A stretch of 64,000 bases of DNA from Streptomyces sp. ISL-96 (GCF_018614035.1 NZ_JAGGPA010000026.1:1-64000); one strand, 5' to 3'. Positions 25,117 through 33,867 are shown, counted from the first letter of the stretch. The notes: generated from the letters alone by a model not told the origin. A program made the numbers and translations.

Positions 25117-25616
25117 TGAGCCCGGCAGCGACAGAAGAAGAACCGGAACCGGAACCCGATCCGGTACGGGACCGGTGGCGGGCGCCCATGCGCCTGGCCA
25201 TGGACGAGGCGGCGCGGGCGGCGGAGGCCGGCGACGTGCCGGTCGGCGCCGTCCTGCTGGGCCCCGACGGCTCGCTGCTCTCGGCGGGCCACAACGAGCG
25301 TGAGGCGACGGGTGACCCGACGGCGCACGCCGAGGTGCTGGCCGTCCGCAGGGCGGCGCTCAAGCTCGGCGAGTGGCGGCTGACGGGCTGCACGCTCGTC
25401 GTCACGCTGGAGCCGTGCACGATGTGCGCGGGTGCGCTCGTACAGTCGCGGGTGGACCGGGTCGTCTTCGGGGCGCTCGACGAGAAGGCGGGCGCCGCGG
25501 GTTCGCTCTGGGACGTCGTACGGGACCGGCGGCTGAACCACCGGCCCGAGGTCATCCAGGGCGTACTCGAAAGGGAGTGCTCGGCGCAGCTGACAGCCTT
25601 CTTCCGGGACCGCTGA
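25116..25616 (+). CDS. tadA: tRNA-specific adenosine(34) deaminase
   Basis: This 166-residue zinc enzyme converts adenosine-34 to inosine in the anticodon of tRNA-Arg(ACG). That substrate tRNA gene is in this same window at 39204-39276. The motif TAHAEV (zinc His and catalytic Glu, about residue 69) and PCTMC (two zinc Cys, about 99) are intact. The GTG start at 25116 overlaps the previous stop, and an acidic leader (EEEPEPEPD) precedes the core fold. The length is normal. Confidence 0.95.
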   Translation: MSPAATEEEPEPEPDPVRDRWRAPMRLAMDEAARAAEAGDVPVGAVLLGPDGSLLSAGHNEREATGDPTAHAEVLAVRRAALKLGEWRLTGCTLVVTLEPCTMCAGALVQSRVDRVVFGALDEKAGAAGSLWDVVRDRRLNHRPEVIQGVLERECSAQLTAFFRDR

Positions 25617-25662
25617 AGAACCGATTTCGGAGCACGGCCCGGCGTGGGCTAAGCTCTCTCTC

Positions 25663-25749
25663 GGTAGCGTGTCCGAGCGGCCTAAGGAGCACGCCTCGAA
25701 AGCGTGTGAGGGGGCAACTCCTCCGTGGGTTCAAATCCCACCGCTACCG
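25663..25749 (+). tRNA. tRNA-Ser(CGA)
   Basis: GGTAGCG (25663-25669) pairs with CGCTACC (25742-25748), with discriminator G. The anticodon loop CTCGAAA gives CGA. A long variable arm and a GGTTCAAATCC T loop are present. CCA is not encoded. Confidence 0.95.
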
Positions 25750-25760
25750 CTCAGAACGGA

Positions 25761-25790
25761 AGCCCCGACTCCCCGAGTCGGGGCTTTCGT
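25761..25790 (+). terminator. Intrinsic terminator after tRNA-Ser(CGA)
   Basis: AGCCCCGACTC and GAGTCGGGGCT form an 11-bp perfect stem with a 3-nt loop, followed by TTCGT, 12 bp after the tRNA. Confidence 0.8.
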
Positions 25791-25843
25791 GTTGTGCGGT
25801 TAGACTCACGCGACTCACGGGACCGGCAGGGGAGGCCGCACAG

Positions 25844-26008
25844 ATGGTGCAAACGAAGAAGATCGCGCTGTACATGCTCGTGGTCTTCGTGCTGTACACG
25901 ATCATCACGGACCCCGACAGGTCGGCCGATCTCGTCCAGATAGGGTTCGAGGGCGTGGCCAGCGCAGCACAGGGCGTCGGTGACTTCATGTCCGCGCTAA
26001 TCAGGTAA
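25844..26008 (+). CDS. 54-residue single-helix membrane protein
   Basis: GGGGAGG precedes the ATG. An N-terminal hydrophobic helix (IALYMLVVFVLYTIIT, about 7-22) is followed by a short amphipathic tail (ADLVQIGFEGVASAAQGVGDFMSALI). It is probably an inner-membrane protein. No function is known. It lies 43 bp before the Dabb gene on the same strand. Confidence 0.65.
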   Translation: MVQTKKIALYMLVVFVLYTIITDPDRSADLVQIGFEGVASAAQGVGDFMSALIR

Positions 26009-26051
26009 GCGGACGCCCTCCGCACCGAAGTCCGTATCGAAGGAGTGCCCC

Positions 26052-26345
26052 TTGATCCGCCATCTGGTCCTCTTCAAGCTCAACGAGGGTGTCGAGCGGG
26101 ACGAGCCGCGCGTCGTCGCCGGTGTGAAGGCCTTCGAAGCGCTCGACGGGGTCGTTCCCGAGCTGGAGTTCTGGGAATGCGCCTGGAACATCACCGACCG
26201 GCCCATCGCGTACGACTTCGCCATCAACTCGGCGGTCCAGGACCGCGATGCGCTGAAGCGGTACATCGAGCACCCGGCCCACCAGGCGGCCGCCGGACAG
26301 TGGCGTGAATTCGCCACGTGGGTGATCGCCGACTACGAGTTCTGA
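26052..26345 (+). CDS. Dabb-family (stress-responsive A/B barrel) protein
   Basis: This 97-residue protein matches the dimeric alpha/beta-barrel family: MIRHLVLFKL at the start, LEFWECAWNITDRPIAYDFA in the middle and YIEHPAHQAA near the end. Members are small soluble dimers with poorly known ligands. The start is TTG at 26052, unusual but supported by AAGGAGTG at optimal spacing. A strong terminator follows 17 bp after the stop. Confidence 0.88.
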   Translation: MIRHLVLFKLNEGVERDEPRVVAGVKAFEALDGVVPELEFWECAWNITDRPIAYDFAINSAVQDRDALKRYIEHPAHQAAAGQWREFATWVIADYEF

Positions 26346-26362
26346 GCCCCCGCGTCAGCAGG

Positions 26363-26390
26363 CCCCGCACCAGTCCGGTGCGGGGTTTTT
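26363..26390 (+). terminator. Intrinsic terminator after the Dabb gene
   Basis: CCCCGCACC, loop AGTCC, GGTGCGGGG, then TTTTT: a textbook rho-independent terminator 17 bp after the stop at 26345. Confidence 0.92.
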
Positions 26391-26520
26391 GTATGTTTAC
26401 GCCCCAACTTGCCCCTCAACACGGAGTTATGCGGTGCTTGCACACAGTGCACATGTCTTGTGATGCTATGACCGCTTTTGACGGATGAGTTGACCTTGGT
26501 TGACCGAGAAGAGGGGTGGC

Positions 26521-27387
26521 GTGACCGTGCCGGCCAGTACAGCGCCTCAAGCTCCGCCCCAGCAGCTTCAGCCGCTCCCGCCCGAGACCGCCCCGGAACC
26601 CCCGGCGGGCGGCACCCCCAAGAGCCGCGGCGCGGACACCAGGGCACTCACGCAGGTGCTGTTCGGGGAGCTGAAGGGGCTGGACCCGGGGACACCCGAG
26701 CACAACCGCGTGCGCGGAGCGCTCATCGAGGCGAACCTGCCGCTGGTGCGGTACGCCGCCGCCCGGTTCCGCAGCCGCAACGAGCCGATGGAGGACGTCG
26801 TACAGGTCGGCACGATCGGGCTGATCAACGCGATCGACCGGTTCGACCCGGACCGCGGCGTGCAGTTCCCGACCTTCGCGATGCCGACCGTCGTGGGCGA
26901 GATCAAGCGGTACTTCCGCGACAACGTCAGGACCGTCCACGTACCCCGGCGGCTGCACGAGCTGTGGGTGCAGGTCAGCGGGGCCACCGAGGACCTCACG
27001 ACGGCCCACGGGCGCTCCCCCACGACCGCCGAGATCGCGGAGCGCCTGCGGATCTCCGAGGACGAGGTACTGGCCTGTATCGAGGCGGGGCGCTCGTACC
27101 ACGCGACCTCACTGGAGGCTGCCCAGGAAGGTGACGGGCTGCCGGGGCTGCTCGACCGGCTCGGGTACGAGGACCCGGCACTGGCCGGCGTCGAGCATCG
27201 CGACCTCGTACGGCATCTGCTCGTACAGCTGCCCGAGCGCGAACAACGGATCCTGCTGCTCCGGTATTACAACAACCTGACACAGTCCCAGATCAGCGCC
27301 GAACTGGGCGTCTCGCAGATGCATGTGTCAAGGCTTCTGGCGAGAAGCTTCGCCCGCCTTCGATCCGCAAATCGAATCGAGGCGTAA
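26521..27387 (+). CDS. sigF: SigB-like sigma factor (SigF-like)
   Basis: This 288-residue group-3 sigma factor has region 2 (NLPLVRYAAARFRSRNEPMEDVVQVGTIGLINAIDRFD), region 3 (GRSPTTAEIAERLRISEDEV) and region 4 with helix-turn-helix QSQISAELGVSQMHVSRLLARS. A similar gene follows at 27609, matching the sigF-sigN arrangement of S. coelicolor, where SigF is needed for spore maturation. The GTG at 26521 follows GAGGGG; an in-frame TTG at 26500 is the alternative. The orthology assignment rests on order and motif reading, not on a tree. Confidence 0.8.
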   Translation: MTVPASTAPQAPPQQLQPLPPETAPEPPAGGTPKSRGADTRALTQVLFGELKGLDPGTPEHNRVRGALIEANLPLVRYAAARFRSRNEPMEDVVQVGTIGLINAIDRFDPDRGVQFPTFAMPTVVGEIKRYFRDNVRTVHVPRRLHELWVQVSGATEDLTTAHGRSPTTAEIAERLRISEDEVLACIEAGRSYHATSLEAAQEGDGLPGLLDRLGYEDPALAGVEHRDLVRHLLVQLPEREQRILLLRYYNNLTQSQISAELGVSQMHVSRLLARSFARLRSANRIEA

Positions 27388-27505
27388 CCAGATCGTGTAG
27401 TACCCGCCGAATGGCCGAAAAGCCGCACACCCCCCTTTTCCTGCGCAGATTTGTCGACTTGGCGCTACAGCGTGTTGCCGACATGTGACATTCTGCTGGA
27501 ACCGC

Positions 27506-27531
27506 GTTTGCCGCAGCTCCGCCGCCGGTAT
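27506..27531 (+). promoter_or_regulatory. Candidate SigB-type promoter before the second sigma gene
   Basis: GTTT (27506-27509), 16 bp, then CGGTAT (27526-27531) resembles the GTTT-N14-16-GGGTAT consensus of SigB-like sigma factors. It lies 78 bp before the ATG at 27609. It suggests autoregulation or control by the neighbouring sigma factor. Confidence 0.5.
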
Positions 27532-27608
27532 TCAGGTGGAGGCTGCTTCCTCCGACGGGAGCGCCCGACGCTACCGTCAGCGACCTCAGTGCTTGAAAGG
27601 GGGCCGGC

Positions 27609-28475
27609 ATGTCCGCAGATCAGGGCAGCTCGAAGGTGCTCACGAAGGAAATGCCCGCCGTGCTCGACCAGGTGACGGCTCCTCCGCCGCCGCTCGTCGC
27701 GTCACAGCCGGAAGTAATCGACACCCGCACTCTGTCCCGCTCGCTCTTCCTGCGGCTTGCCGCCCTGGACAAGGACAGCCCTGACCGTACGTACGTACGG
27801 GACACGCTCATCGAACTCAACCTCCCTCTGGTGCGTTACGCCGCGGCTCGGTTCCGCAGCCGCAACGAGCCGATGGAGGACATCGTCCAGGTCGGCACGA
27901 TCGGCCTGATCAAGGCGATCGACCGTTTCGACTGCGAACGGGGCGTGGAATTCCCGACGTTCGCGATGCCGACGGTCGTGGGCGAGATCAAGCGCTTTTT
28001 CCGCGACACCAGTTGGTCGGTACGGGTCCCGCGCCGCCTCCAGGAGCTGCGGCTCGCGCTGACGAAGGCCAGCGACGACCTCGCGCAGAAGCTCGACCGT
28101 TCGCCGACCGTTCCCGAACTCGCTGCGGTGCTCGGGGTGTCGGAGGAGGACGTCGTCGACGGGCTGGCGGTGGGCAACGCCTACACGGCCAGTTCGCTGG
28201 ACTCGCCCTCTCCCGAGGACGACGGCGGCGAGGGTTCGCTGGCGGACCGGCTCGGATACGAGGACACGGCGCTGGAAGGCGTCGAGTACCGCGAATCGCT
28301 GAAGCCGCTGCTGGCCAAACTGCCGCCGCGTGAACGCCAGATCATCATGCTGCGGTTCTTCGCCAACATGACCCAGTCCCAGATCGGCGAAGAGGTCGGC
28401 ATCTCCCAGATGCACGTCTCGCGCCTGCTGACGCGCACGCTCTCGCAGCTGAGGGAAGGCCTCATCGCCGACTGA
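27609..28475 (+). CDS. sigN: SigB-like sigma factor (SigN-like)
   Basis: This 288-residue sigma factor is closely similar to the preceding one in region 2 (FRSRNEPMEDIVQVGTIGL) and region 4 (QSQIGEEVGISQMHVSRLLTRTLSQL). It differs in its N-terminus and in region 3, where an acidic insert (SPSPEDDGGEGS) is present. AAGGGGG lies before the ATG. The tandem pair looks like an old duplication. In S. coelicolor the second member acts in aerial hyphae. No anti-sigma gene is adjacent; RsbW-like genes occur at 56608 and 63344. Confidence 0.8.
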   Translation: MSADQGSSKVLTKEMPAVLDQVTAPPPPLVASQPEVIDTRTLSRSLFLRLAALDKDSPDRTYVRDTLIELNLPLVRYAAARFRSRNEPMEDIVQVGTIGLIKAIDRFDCERGVEFPTFAMPTVVGEIKRFFRDTSWSVRVPRRLQELRLALTKASDDLAQKLDRSPTVPELAAVLGVSEEDVVDGLAVGNAYTASSLDSPSPEDDGGEGSLADRLGYEDTALEGVEYRESLKPLLAKLPPRERQIIMLRFFANMTQSQIGEEVGISQMHVSRLLTRTLSQLREGLIAD

Positions 28476-28544
28476 CGCTGGACCCTGAACCTGAACACCT
28501 GCTGGACCCTTCCTAATTGACGGTGCGTCAGACACACTGGCGCG

Positions 28545-29417
28545 ATGCGACGTCATGGTCTGACACACGGCCGCCGAGGCGCTGCGACGAGCGCCGCGAC
28601 GGTTGTGCTGTGTCTGGGCGGGGTGCTGGCCGCGTGCGGCGGCGGGAGCGGCGACGACGACGGGTACGTGGCGGTCGGCACGGCGGGCTCGGGGCCGGAG
28701 CGGGGGCCGGGACGGGCCGTACCGCCGGAGGGCAAGGTCGAGTTGGTACCGCTCGACGGGGACAGTGCGCGGGGTGGTGGTGATGGTGATGGTGGTGACG
28801 GGCGCGGGTCCCCGTCTCCATCCTCGCCCTCCGCCTCGTCCTCGTCCTCGTCCTCGGCGCCGGAAAGTGGCGCCGACGAGCACGACAGAGGTACGCCCGG
28901 CGCCGGCGGCGAGGAGCCGTCCGGCGACGGCGGCAGCCCGGGCTCGACGGACGCGCCCGGCGTGCCTGGCGACGGCAGCGACAGTGGCGGCGGCGGCGGC
29001 GGCGATAACGGCACCAATGGCGGCAGCGATGGCGGTACGTCGACAAAGCCACCGGTGACCGGAACGCCCGGAACGCCCGGGGCGCCGAGTTCACCGGCGC
29101 CGCCCGCGGGGCCCGCCGTACTCAAGCTCGGTGACCCTGTGCTCGCGGCCGGCGAGAAGCGGTGGTGCGAGAAGGTGACCGTACCGTTCAGCAACACCGG
29201 GGAATCAGCGGTCCGTTCGGGCACCGTGACCTTCGCGACGCACATCATCGGCGCTCTCGGCGTCGACTGGGACACCAGGATGTCGACCCAGCCGCTGCCC
29301 GGGCCGATCGCCGCGGGCGCGGCCGTGAAGAAGACGTACACCGTGTGCGTGGACGCCTGGCGGGTGCCGCTGGGTATGCGTATCGAGACCCAGAAGGTCA
29401 CCGCCGACTGGCAGTGA
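28545..29417 (+). CDS. Low-complexity lipoprotein
   Basis: This 290-residue protein has a lipobox (LGGVLAAC, Cys31) and would be lipid-anchored outside the membrane. Residues 32-190 are a Gly/Ser/Asp/Pro-rich stalk encoded by GGT- and TCC-type microsatellites. A compact C-terminal domain follows (VLKLGDPVLAAGEKRWCEKVTVPFSNTGES to the end). It has two Cys and looks like a beta-sandwich. The fold and ligand are unknown. The ATG at 28545 has no strong ribosome site; an internal ATG at 28555 is out of frame. Confidence 0.7.
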   Translation: MRRHGLTHGRRGAATSAATVVLCLGGVLAACGGGSGDDDGYVAVGTAGSGPERGPGRAVPPEGKVELVPLDGDSARGGGDGDGGDGRGSPSPSSPSASSSSSSSAPESGADEHDRGTPGAGGEEPSGDGGSPGSTDAPGVPGDGSDSGGGGGGDNGTNGGSDGGTSTKPPVTGTPGTPGAPSSPAPPAGPAVLKLGDPVLAAGEKRWCEKVTVPFSNTGESAVRSGTVTFATHIIGALGVDWDTRMSTQPLPGPIAAGAAVKKTYTVCVDAWRVPLGMRIETQKVTADWQ

Positions 29418-29432
29418 TCGTTTACAACGTGA

Positions 29433-29648
29433 TCAGCCGAGCGCGAGCCAGGCGACCGCCGCGAGGATCGCGACGACGGCTACGACGCCGATGATCAGGC
29501 CGGTCTTGGGTCCGCCCGACGCGGCGGCCGCGGCCGGCTGCTGCCGCTGCGGTTCGCCGTCGTCTACGAAGGCGCGGAACATCTGGGTGCTGCCTGCCGG
29601 GTCGTGCTGACCCTCGGGGCCCTGCGGAGCGTGGGGGTTGTGTGCCAT
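29433..29648 (-). CDS. 71-residue C-tail membrane protein
   Basis: This short protein has a soluble Pro/Gln-rich N-terminal part and a single C-terminal hydrophobic helix (GLIIGVVAVVAILAAVAWLALG). It would insert by its tail. It is convergent with the lipoprotein gene, 15 bp away. The ATG at 29648 is chosen because the codons before it read into the intergenic region. The function is unknown. Confidence 0.65.
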   Translation of the reverse strand: MAHNPHAPQGPEGQHDPAGSTQMFRAFVDDGEPQRQQPAAAAASGGPKTGLIIGVVAVVAILAAVAWLALG

Positions 29649-29798
29649 GGGGCACGACCCTAGCGAAGTGGGCCCGCTCCGCACACCCCCGGACCCTCCG
29701 ATGCGTGTGATCTGCGGCTTTACCGGCCGTGCGGACGCCCTTGACCCGCCGCGCACGGAGCCTTTTGGGTTCCTTTACCCCCACAGGCCCGAATTAGT

Positions 29799-29840
29799 TT
29801 GCCTGAAGCAACCAACTACTTCTATGGTTGCCCTAAGCAA
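29799..29840. promoter_or_regulatory. Two TTGC-N5-GCAA operator sites
   Basis: TTGCCTGAAGCAA (29799-29811) and TTGCCCTAAGCAA (29828-29840) are two 13-bp inverted repeats, centres 29 bp apart, immediately before the MarR gene. They are the probable MarR operator, implying autoregulation and control of the efflux gene. Confidence 0.75.
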
Positions 29841-29860
29841 CAAGACGTTCGGAGGTGCCC

Positions 29861-30397
29861 GTGGCCGCACAGAGCCAGTTCGAGGAACTGGCCCGGCAAC
29901 TCAGCGCCATAGGTGCCGTGAAGCGCGATCTCGCACGCGTCCTGCCCGCGCACTGCCCGGCCGGATCGGCCGCCGTACTCACCCTCCTCGACCGGCACGG
30001 CGAGATGCGGATGAGCCGGCTCGCCGAACTCCTCGCGGTCGACATGTCGGTAACCAGCCGGCACGTGGCGCATGTGGCGGAGGGTGGCTGGATCGACCGG
30101 GCCCCCGACCCGTGCGACAAGCGTTCACGCATCCTGCGGCTCAACCCGGCGGGCCGGGCGCTCCTGGAGGAACTCTCCGAGCGCTACACCCAGACGCTCG
30201 CCGGCGCCCTCGACGACTGGTCCGACGACGAGGTCGGACAGCTCAACACGATGCTGGCCCGCCTGCGCAGCAGTTTTGACGGCCGGGGGTCCGGGGGTCG
30301 CCCCCCGGCAAAGCACAGCGGAGACTGCCGGGCGCGGGCCCCGCACCACTTCGAGCACGACTCAGCGATACCCGCGACACCCGCAACACCCGCGTAA
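29861..30397 (+). CDS. MarR-family regulator
   Basis: This 178-residue protein has the MarR winged helix: GSAAVLTLLDRHGEMRMSRLAELLAVDMSVTSRHVAHVAEGGWIDRAPDPCDKRSRILRLN in successive segments (about 35-95). A C-terminal dimer helix and a low-complexity tail follow. The GTG at 29861 is chosen for GGAGG 5 bp upstream. It lies 14 bp before the MFS exporter gene and is almost certainly its repressor. The two repeats at 29799-29840 are the likely binding sites. Confidence 0.9.
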   Translation: MAAQSQFEELARQLSAIGAVKRDLARVLPAHCPAGSAAVLTLLDRHGEMRMSRLAELLAVDMSVTSRHVAHVAEGGWIDRAPDPCDKRSRILRLNPAGRALLEELSERYTQTLAGALDDWSDDEVGQLNTMLARLRSSFDGRGSGGRPPAKHSGDCRARAPHHFEHDSAIPATPATPA

Positions 30398-30411
30398 AGC
30401 AAAGGAATTCA

Positions 30412-32832
30412 ATGGCTACGACCACACCGGCCGGTGTGCGGGGCGGCCACGCCAAGCAGGGGTCCCCCCACCACTCCCCCTCCGACGGCGGCGCGCCGAT
30501 GACTCACCGGCAGATCATGGAGGCCCTCACCGTTCTTCTGCTCGGCATGTTCGTCGCGATGCTGTCGTCGACGATCGTGTCCAACGCCCTCCCGGAGATC
30601 ATCCGGGACCTGGACGGCACCCAGAGCGCGTACACCTGGGTCGTCACCGCCGCCCTCCTCTCCATGACCGTGACCACGCCCCTCTGGGGCAAGCTGGCGG
30701 ACCTCTTCAGCAAGAAGCTGCTGGTCCAGATAGCCCTGGTCATCTTCGTCATCGGCTCGGCGCTCGCAGGCATTTCTCAGAACACCGGCACGCTCATCGC
30801 CTTCCGCGTGCTCCAGGGCATCGGTACCGGCGGTCTGGTCGCGCTCTCGCAGATCGTGATCGCCGCGATGATCCCGCCGCGTGAGCGCGGCCGGTACGCC
30901 GGTTACATCGGCGCGACGTTCGCCGTCGCCACGGTCGGCGGGCCGCTGCTCGGCGGTGTCATCACCGACACCGACTGGCTGGGCTGGCGCTGGTGCTTCT
31001 ACGTCGGCGTACCCTTCGCGGCCATCGCCCTCGTACTCCTCCAGAAGACCCTCAAGCTCCCGGTCGTACGCCGCAAGGTGAAGATCGACTGGCTCGGCGC
31101 CTTCTTCCTGGCCGCCTCCGTCTCCCTGCTGATGATCTGGGTGACCCTGGCGGGCGACAACTACGACTGGATCTCGTGGCAGACGTACGCCATGGTCGGC
31201 GGCTCGGTCGTGCTCGGGCTCATCTTCATCCTCGTCGAGACGAAGGCCGCGGAGCCCCTGATTCCGCTGCGCTTCTTCCGTAACCGCACGATCGCCCTCA
31301 CGTCCTTCGCGAGTCTTTTCGTCGGTGTCGCGATGTTCGGCTCGACCGTCTTCCTCAGCCAGTACTTCCAGCTGGCGCGGGACAAGTCGCCGACGATGTC
31401 CGGCGTCATGACGATCCCGATGATCGCGGGCCTCTTCATCTCCTCCACGGTCTCCGGCCAGATCATCACTAAGACCGGCCGTTGGAAGGGCTTCCTGGTC
31501 GGCGGCGGTGTCGGCCTGGTCGCGGGCCTCGGCCTGCTCAGCACCATCACGTACGACACCGAGTACTGGCAGGTCGCCGTCTACATGGCGGTCCTCGGCC
31601 TCGGCCTCGGCATGATGATGCAGAACCTGGTCCTGGCCTCGCAGAACCAGGTGGAGCCCGCCGAGCTCGGCGCGGCCAGCTCACTCGTCACCTTCACCCG
31701 CTCCCTCGGTGGCGCGGTCGGCGTCTCCGCGCTCGGCGCGGTGCTCTCCAGCCGCATCACGCATTACGTCGAGGACGGCCTGGCCGCGCTCCACATCAAG
31801 CCGGGCGCGGCGGGCTCCGGCGACACCATCCCGGACATGGACGCGCTGCCGAAGCCGGTCAGGACCGTCATGGAGAGCGCGTACGGCGACGGGGTCGCCG
31901 ACCTCTTCCTGTACGCCGCGCCCATCGCGCTGATCGGTCTCGTGCTGGTGCTGTTCGTGAAGGAGGTCGCTTTGAAGTCGTCCAACGACGATGCGGCGCC
32001 GGCCGCTGTGGAAACGCCGCAGCCCGTGTCCGCCACCGAGGCCGTCGCCACCCCCGCCCCGCCCGTGACGGGCCGGACCCTGCACGGCACGGTCCGTACC
32101 GCCGAGGGAGCAGCCGTGCCGCGGGCCGCGGTCACGCTGATCTCCCTGGCCGGGCGGCAGCTCGGCCGCGCGGTCGCGCAGGAGGGCCGTTACGCGCTGG
32201 ACGCCCCGGCAGCCGGTTCGTACGTCCTGATCGCCTCCGCCGACGGCTTCCAGCCGCAGGCCTCCACGGTGGTCGTGGGTGACGAGCCCGTCGCGTACGA
32301 CATCCTCCTGTCCGGTACGAGCGGCCTCACCGGAACCGTGCGCGCCGCCGACGGCGGCCTGCCGGTGGAGGACGCGATGGTGATCGTGACGGACGTGCGC
32401 GGCGATGTGCTGGCCACGGGCAAGTCCGCCGCACAGGGCGAGTTCGTCTTCGGCGAGCTGATCCCGGGCACGGTGACGGTCGCGGTGAACGCGGCCGGAT
32501 TCCGGCCGATGGCGCTGCCGGTGGAGATCGGCGGCCAGGGCGTCACCCGTATCGAGGTCGCGCTCCAGGCCGGTGCGCTGGTCCAGGGCACGGTACGCGG
32601 CGGCGCAGGCCGGCGTCCGCTGGCCGACGCCCGGGTGACGCTGATGGACGCGGCCGGGAACGTGGTCGCCACCTCCACCACCGGGGACGACGGGGCGTAC
32701 GCCTTCGCCGACCTCGACTCGGGCGAGTACACGGTCGTCGCGACCGGCTACCCGCCGGTGGCCGGAGCGCTCACGGTCACGGGCCGGGGCGTCGACGGCC
32801 ACGACATCGAACTCGCCCACCCGGGCGAGTAA
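30412..32832 (+). CDS. DHA2-family MFS exporter fused to three carboxypeptidase-regulatory-like domains
   Basis: This 806-residue protein has a 14-helix MFS drug/H+ antiporter (about 36-520) with LPEIIRDLDG, GKLADLFSKK, RVLQGIGTGG and GPLLGGVI. The tail holds three beta-sandwich repeats (about 555-635, 636-717, 718-806), each starting G-T-V-R. An even number of helices places the tail in the cytoplasm, whereas such domains usually work outside. MFS exporters are normally 450-530 residues. It is controlled by the adjacent MarR gene and followed by a YceI protein carrying the same domain. Confidence 0.88.
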   Translation: MATTTPAGVRGGHAKQGSPHHSPSDGGAPMTHRQIMEALTVLLLGMFVAMLSSTIVSNALPEIIRDLDGTQSAYTWVVTAALLSMTVTTPLWGKLADLFSKKLLVQIALVIFVIGSALAGISQNTGTLIAFRVLQGIGTGGLVALSQIVIAAMIPPRERGRYAGYIGATFAVATVGGPLLGGVITDTDWLGWRWCFYVGVPFAAIALVLLQKTLKLPVVRRKVKIDWLGAFFLAASVSLLMIWVTLAGDNYDWISWQTYAMVGGSVVLGLIFILVETKAAEPLIPLRFFRNRTIALTSFASLFVGVAMFGSTVFLSQYFQLARDKSPTMSGVMTIPMIAGLFISSTVSGQIITKTGRWKGFLVGGGVGLVAGLGLLSTITYDTEYWQVAVYMAVLGLGLGMMMQNLVLASQNQVEPAELGAASSLVTFTRSLGGAVGVSALGAVLSSRITHYVEDGLAALHIKPGAAGSGDTIPDMDALPKPVRTVMESAYGDGVADLFLYAAPIALIGLVLVLFVKEVALKSSNDDAAPAAVETPQPVSATEAVATPAPPVTGRTLHGTVRTAEGAAVPRAAVTLISLAGRQLGRAVAQEGRYALDAPAAGSYVLIASADGFQPQASTVVVGDEPVAYDILLSGTSGLTGTVRAADGGLPVEDAMVIVTDVRGDVLATGKSAAQGEFVFGELIPGTVTVAVNAAGFRPMALPVEIGGQGVTRIEVALQAGALVQGTVRGGAGRRPLADARVTLMDAAGNVVATSTTGDDGAYAFADLDSGEYTVVATGYPPVAGALTVTGRGVDGHDIELAHPGE

Positions 32833-32947
32833 TCCGTCTTGCGGCCGGTGTGGAAACGGGCCCCGGTGGCGGAGCCGGCAGGCAGGGGACGCCTGCCGGC
32901 CCCGGCCCCGGGGCCCTCGTAATGCGTTGGCAAGGAGAGAGAACGGG

Positions 32948-33766
32948 ATGGGACTTCGCGCACAGGTACGGACCCGGGACGGCTGGGCCGTGCAGCACGC
33001 GGTGATGACCGTGACCGACATGACGGGCACGCAGGTGATCCGGGCGGCTGCGGATGAGGAGGGTTCGGTAAGGACCGATGCTCCCTTGTCACCCGGTCCT
33101 TACACGGTGATCGTCACGGCGGCCGGTTACACCCCGGCGGCGTCCACGGCGTTCGTCACGGCGACCGGACGGGCGGAGGCCGGCACGGTCGTCCTGGCCC
33201 GCCAGGGCGGCGTGGAACTCCCGCCGCCGGGCATCTGGACGCTCGACCCTGCGCACTCCTCGGTGGCGGCGGTCGCCCAGCATCTGGGGATCTCCAGCGT
33301 GCACGGCCGGTTCCTGGAATTCGGCGGGCGGATCGAGATCGCGGAGGATCTTGAGAAGTCGCGGGTGGAGGCGGTGATCGGTGCGGCGAGCATCGACACG
33401 GGGAACGGGATGCGGGACGGGCATTTGAAGTCGCCGGACTTCTTGGATGTGGAGCGCTTTCCGGAGATCAGGTACAGCAGTACGGGCGTTGTCCCGGCGG
33501 GGCCGGACCGGTGGACGGTGCGGGGTGAGCTGTCGCTGCACGGGGTCGCTCGTGAGGTCGACCTGGACCTCAGCTACCTGGGGACCGGGCCGGATCCGTG
33601 GGGCGGCGTACGGGCGGCCTTCCGGGCGACGGCGGAGCTGCGGCGGGACGACTTCGCCATGAACTACAACCAGGTCGTTCAGGCGGGGATCTCGGCGATC
33701 GGGGCGACGCTGCGGGTTGAGCTGGACGTTCAGGCGGTGCGGGGGAAGCGGTTGCCGGGTGTGTAG
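32948..33766 (+). CDS. YceI-family protein with N-terminal carboxypeptidase-regulatory-like domain
   Basis: Residues 1-90 of this 272-residue protein form a beta-sandwich like those on the upstream exporter (RTRDGWAVQHAVMTVTDMTG, GPYTVIVTAAGYTPA). Residues 95-265 form a YceI lipocalin-like barrel (WTLDPAHSSVAAVAQHLGISSVHGRF, VIGAASIDTGNGMRDGHLKSPDFLDVERFPEI). YceI proteins bind isoprenoid or amphiphilic ligands. There is no signal peptide, so it should stay in the cytoplasm, where the exporter tail also lies. The ATG follows AGGAGAG. Confidence 0.88.
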   Translation: MGLRAQVRTRDGWAVQHAVMTVTDMTGTQVIRAAADEEGSVRTDAPLSPGPYTVIVTAAGYTPAASTAFVTATGRAEAGTVVLARQGGVELPPPGIWTLDPAHSSVAAVAQHLGISSVHGRFLEFGGRIEIAEDLEKSRVEAVIGAASIDTGNGMRDGHLKSPDFLDVERFPEIRYSSTGVVPAGPDRWTVRGELSLHGVAREVDLDLSYLGTGPDPWGGVRAAFRATAELRRDDFAMNYNQVVQAGISAIGATLRVELDVQAVRGKRLPGV

Positions 33767-33867
33767 CCCCTGGCCGGCGTCGCGGTCCGGCGGCGGGCGG
33801 GCCGCTGCGCGGGGCCTTTTCCCCGACCCGTCCCTTCCCGAACTGGGGCGCTGCCCCAGACCTCGCT

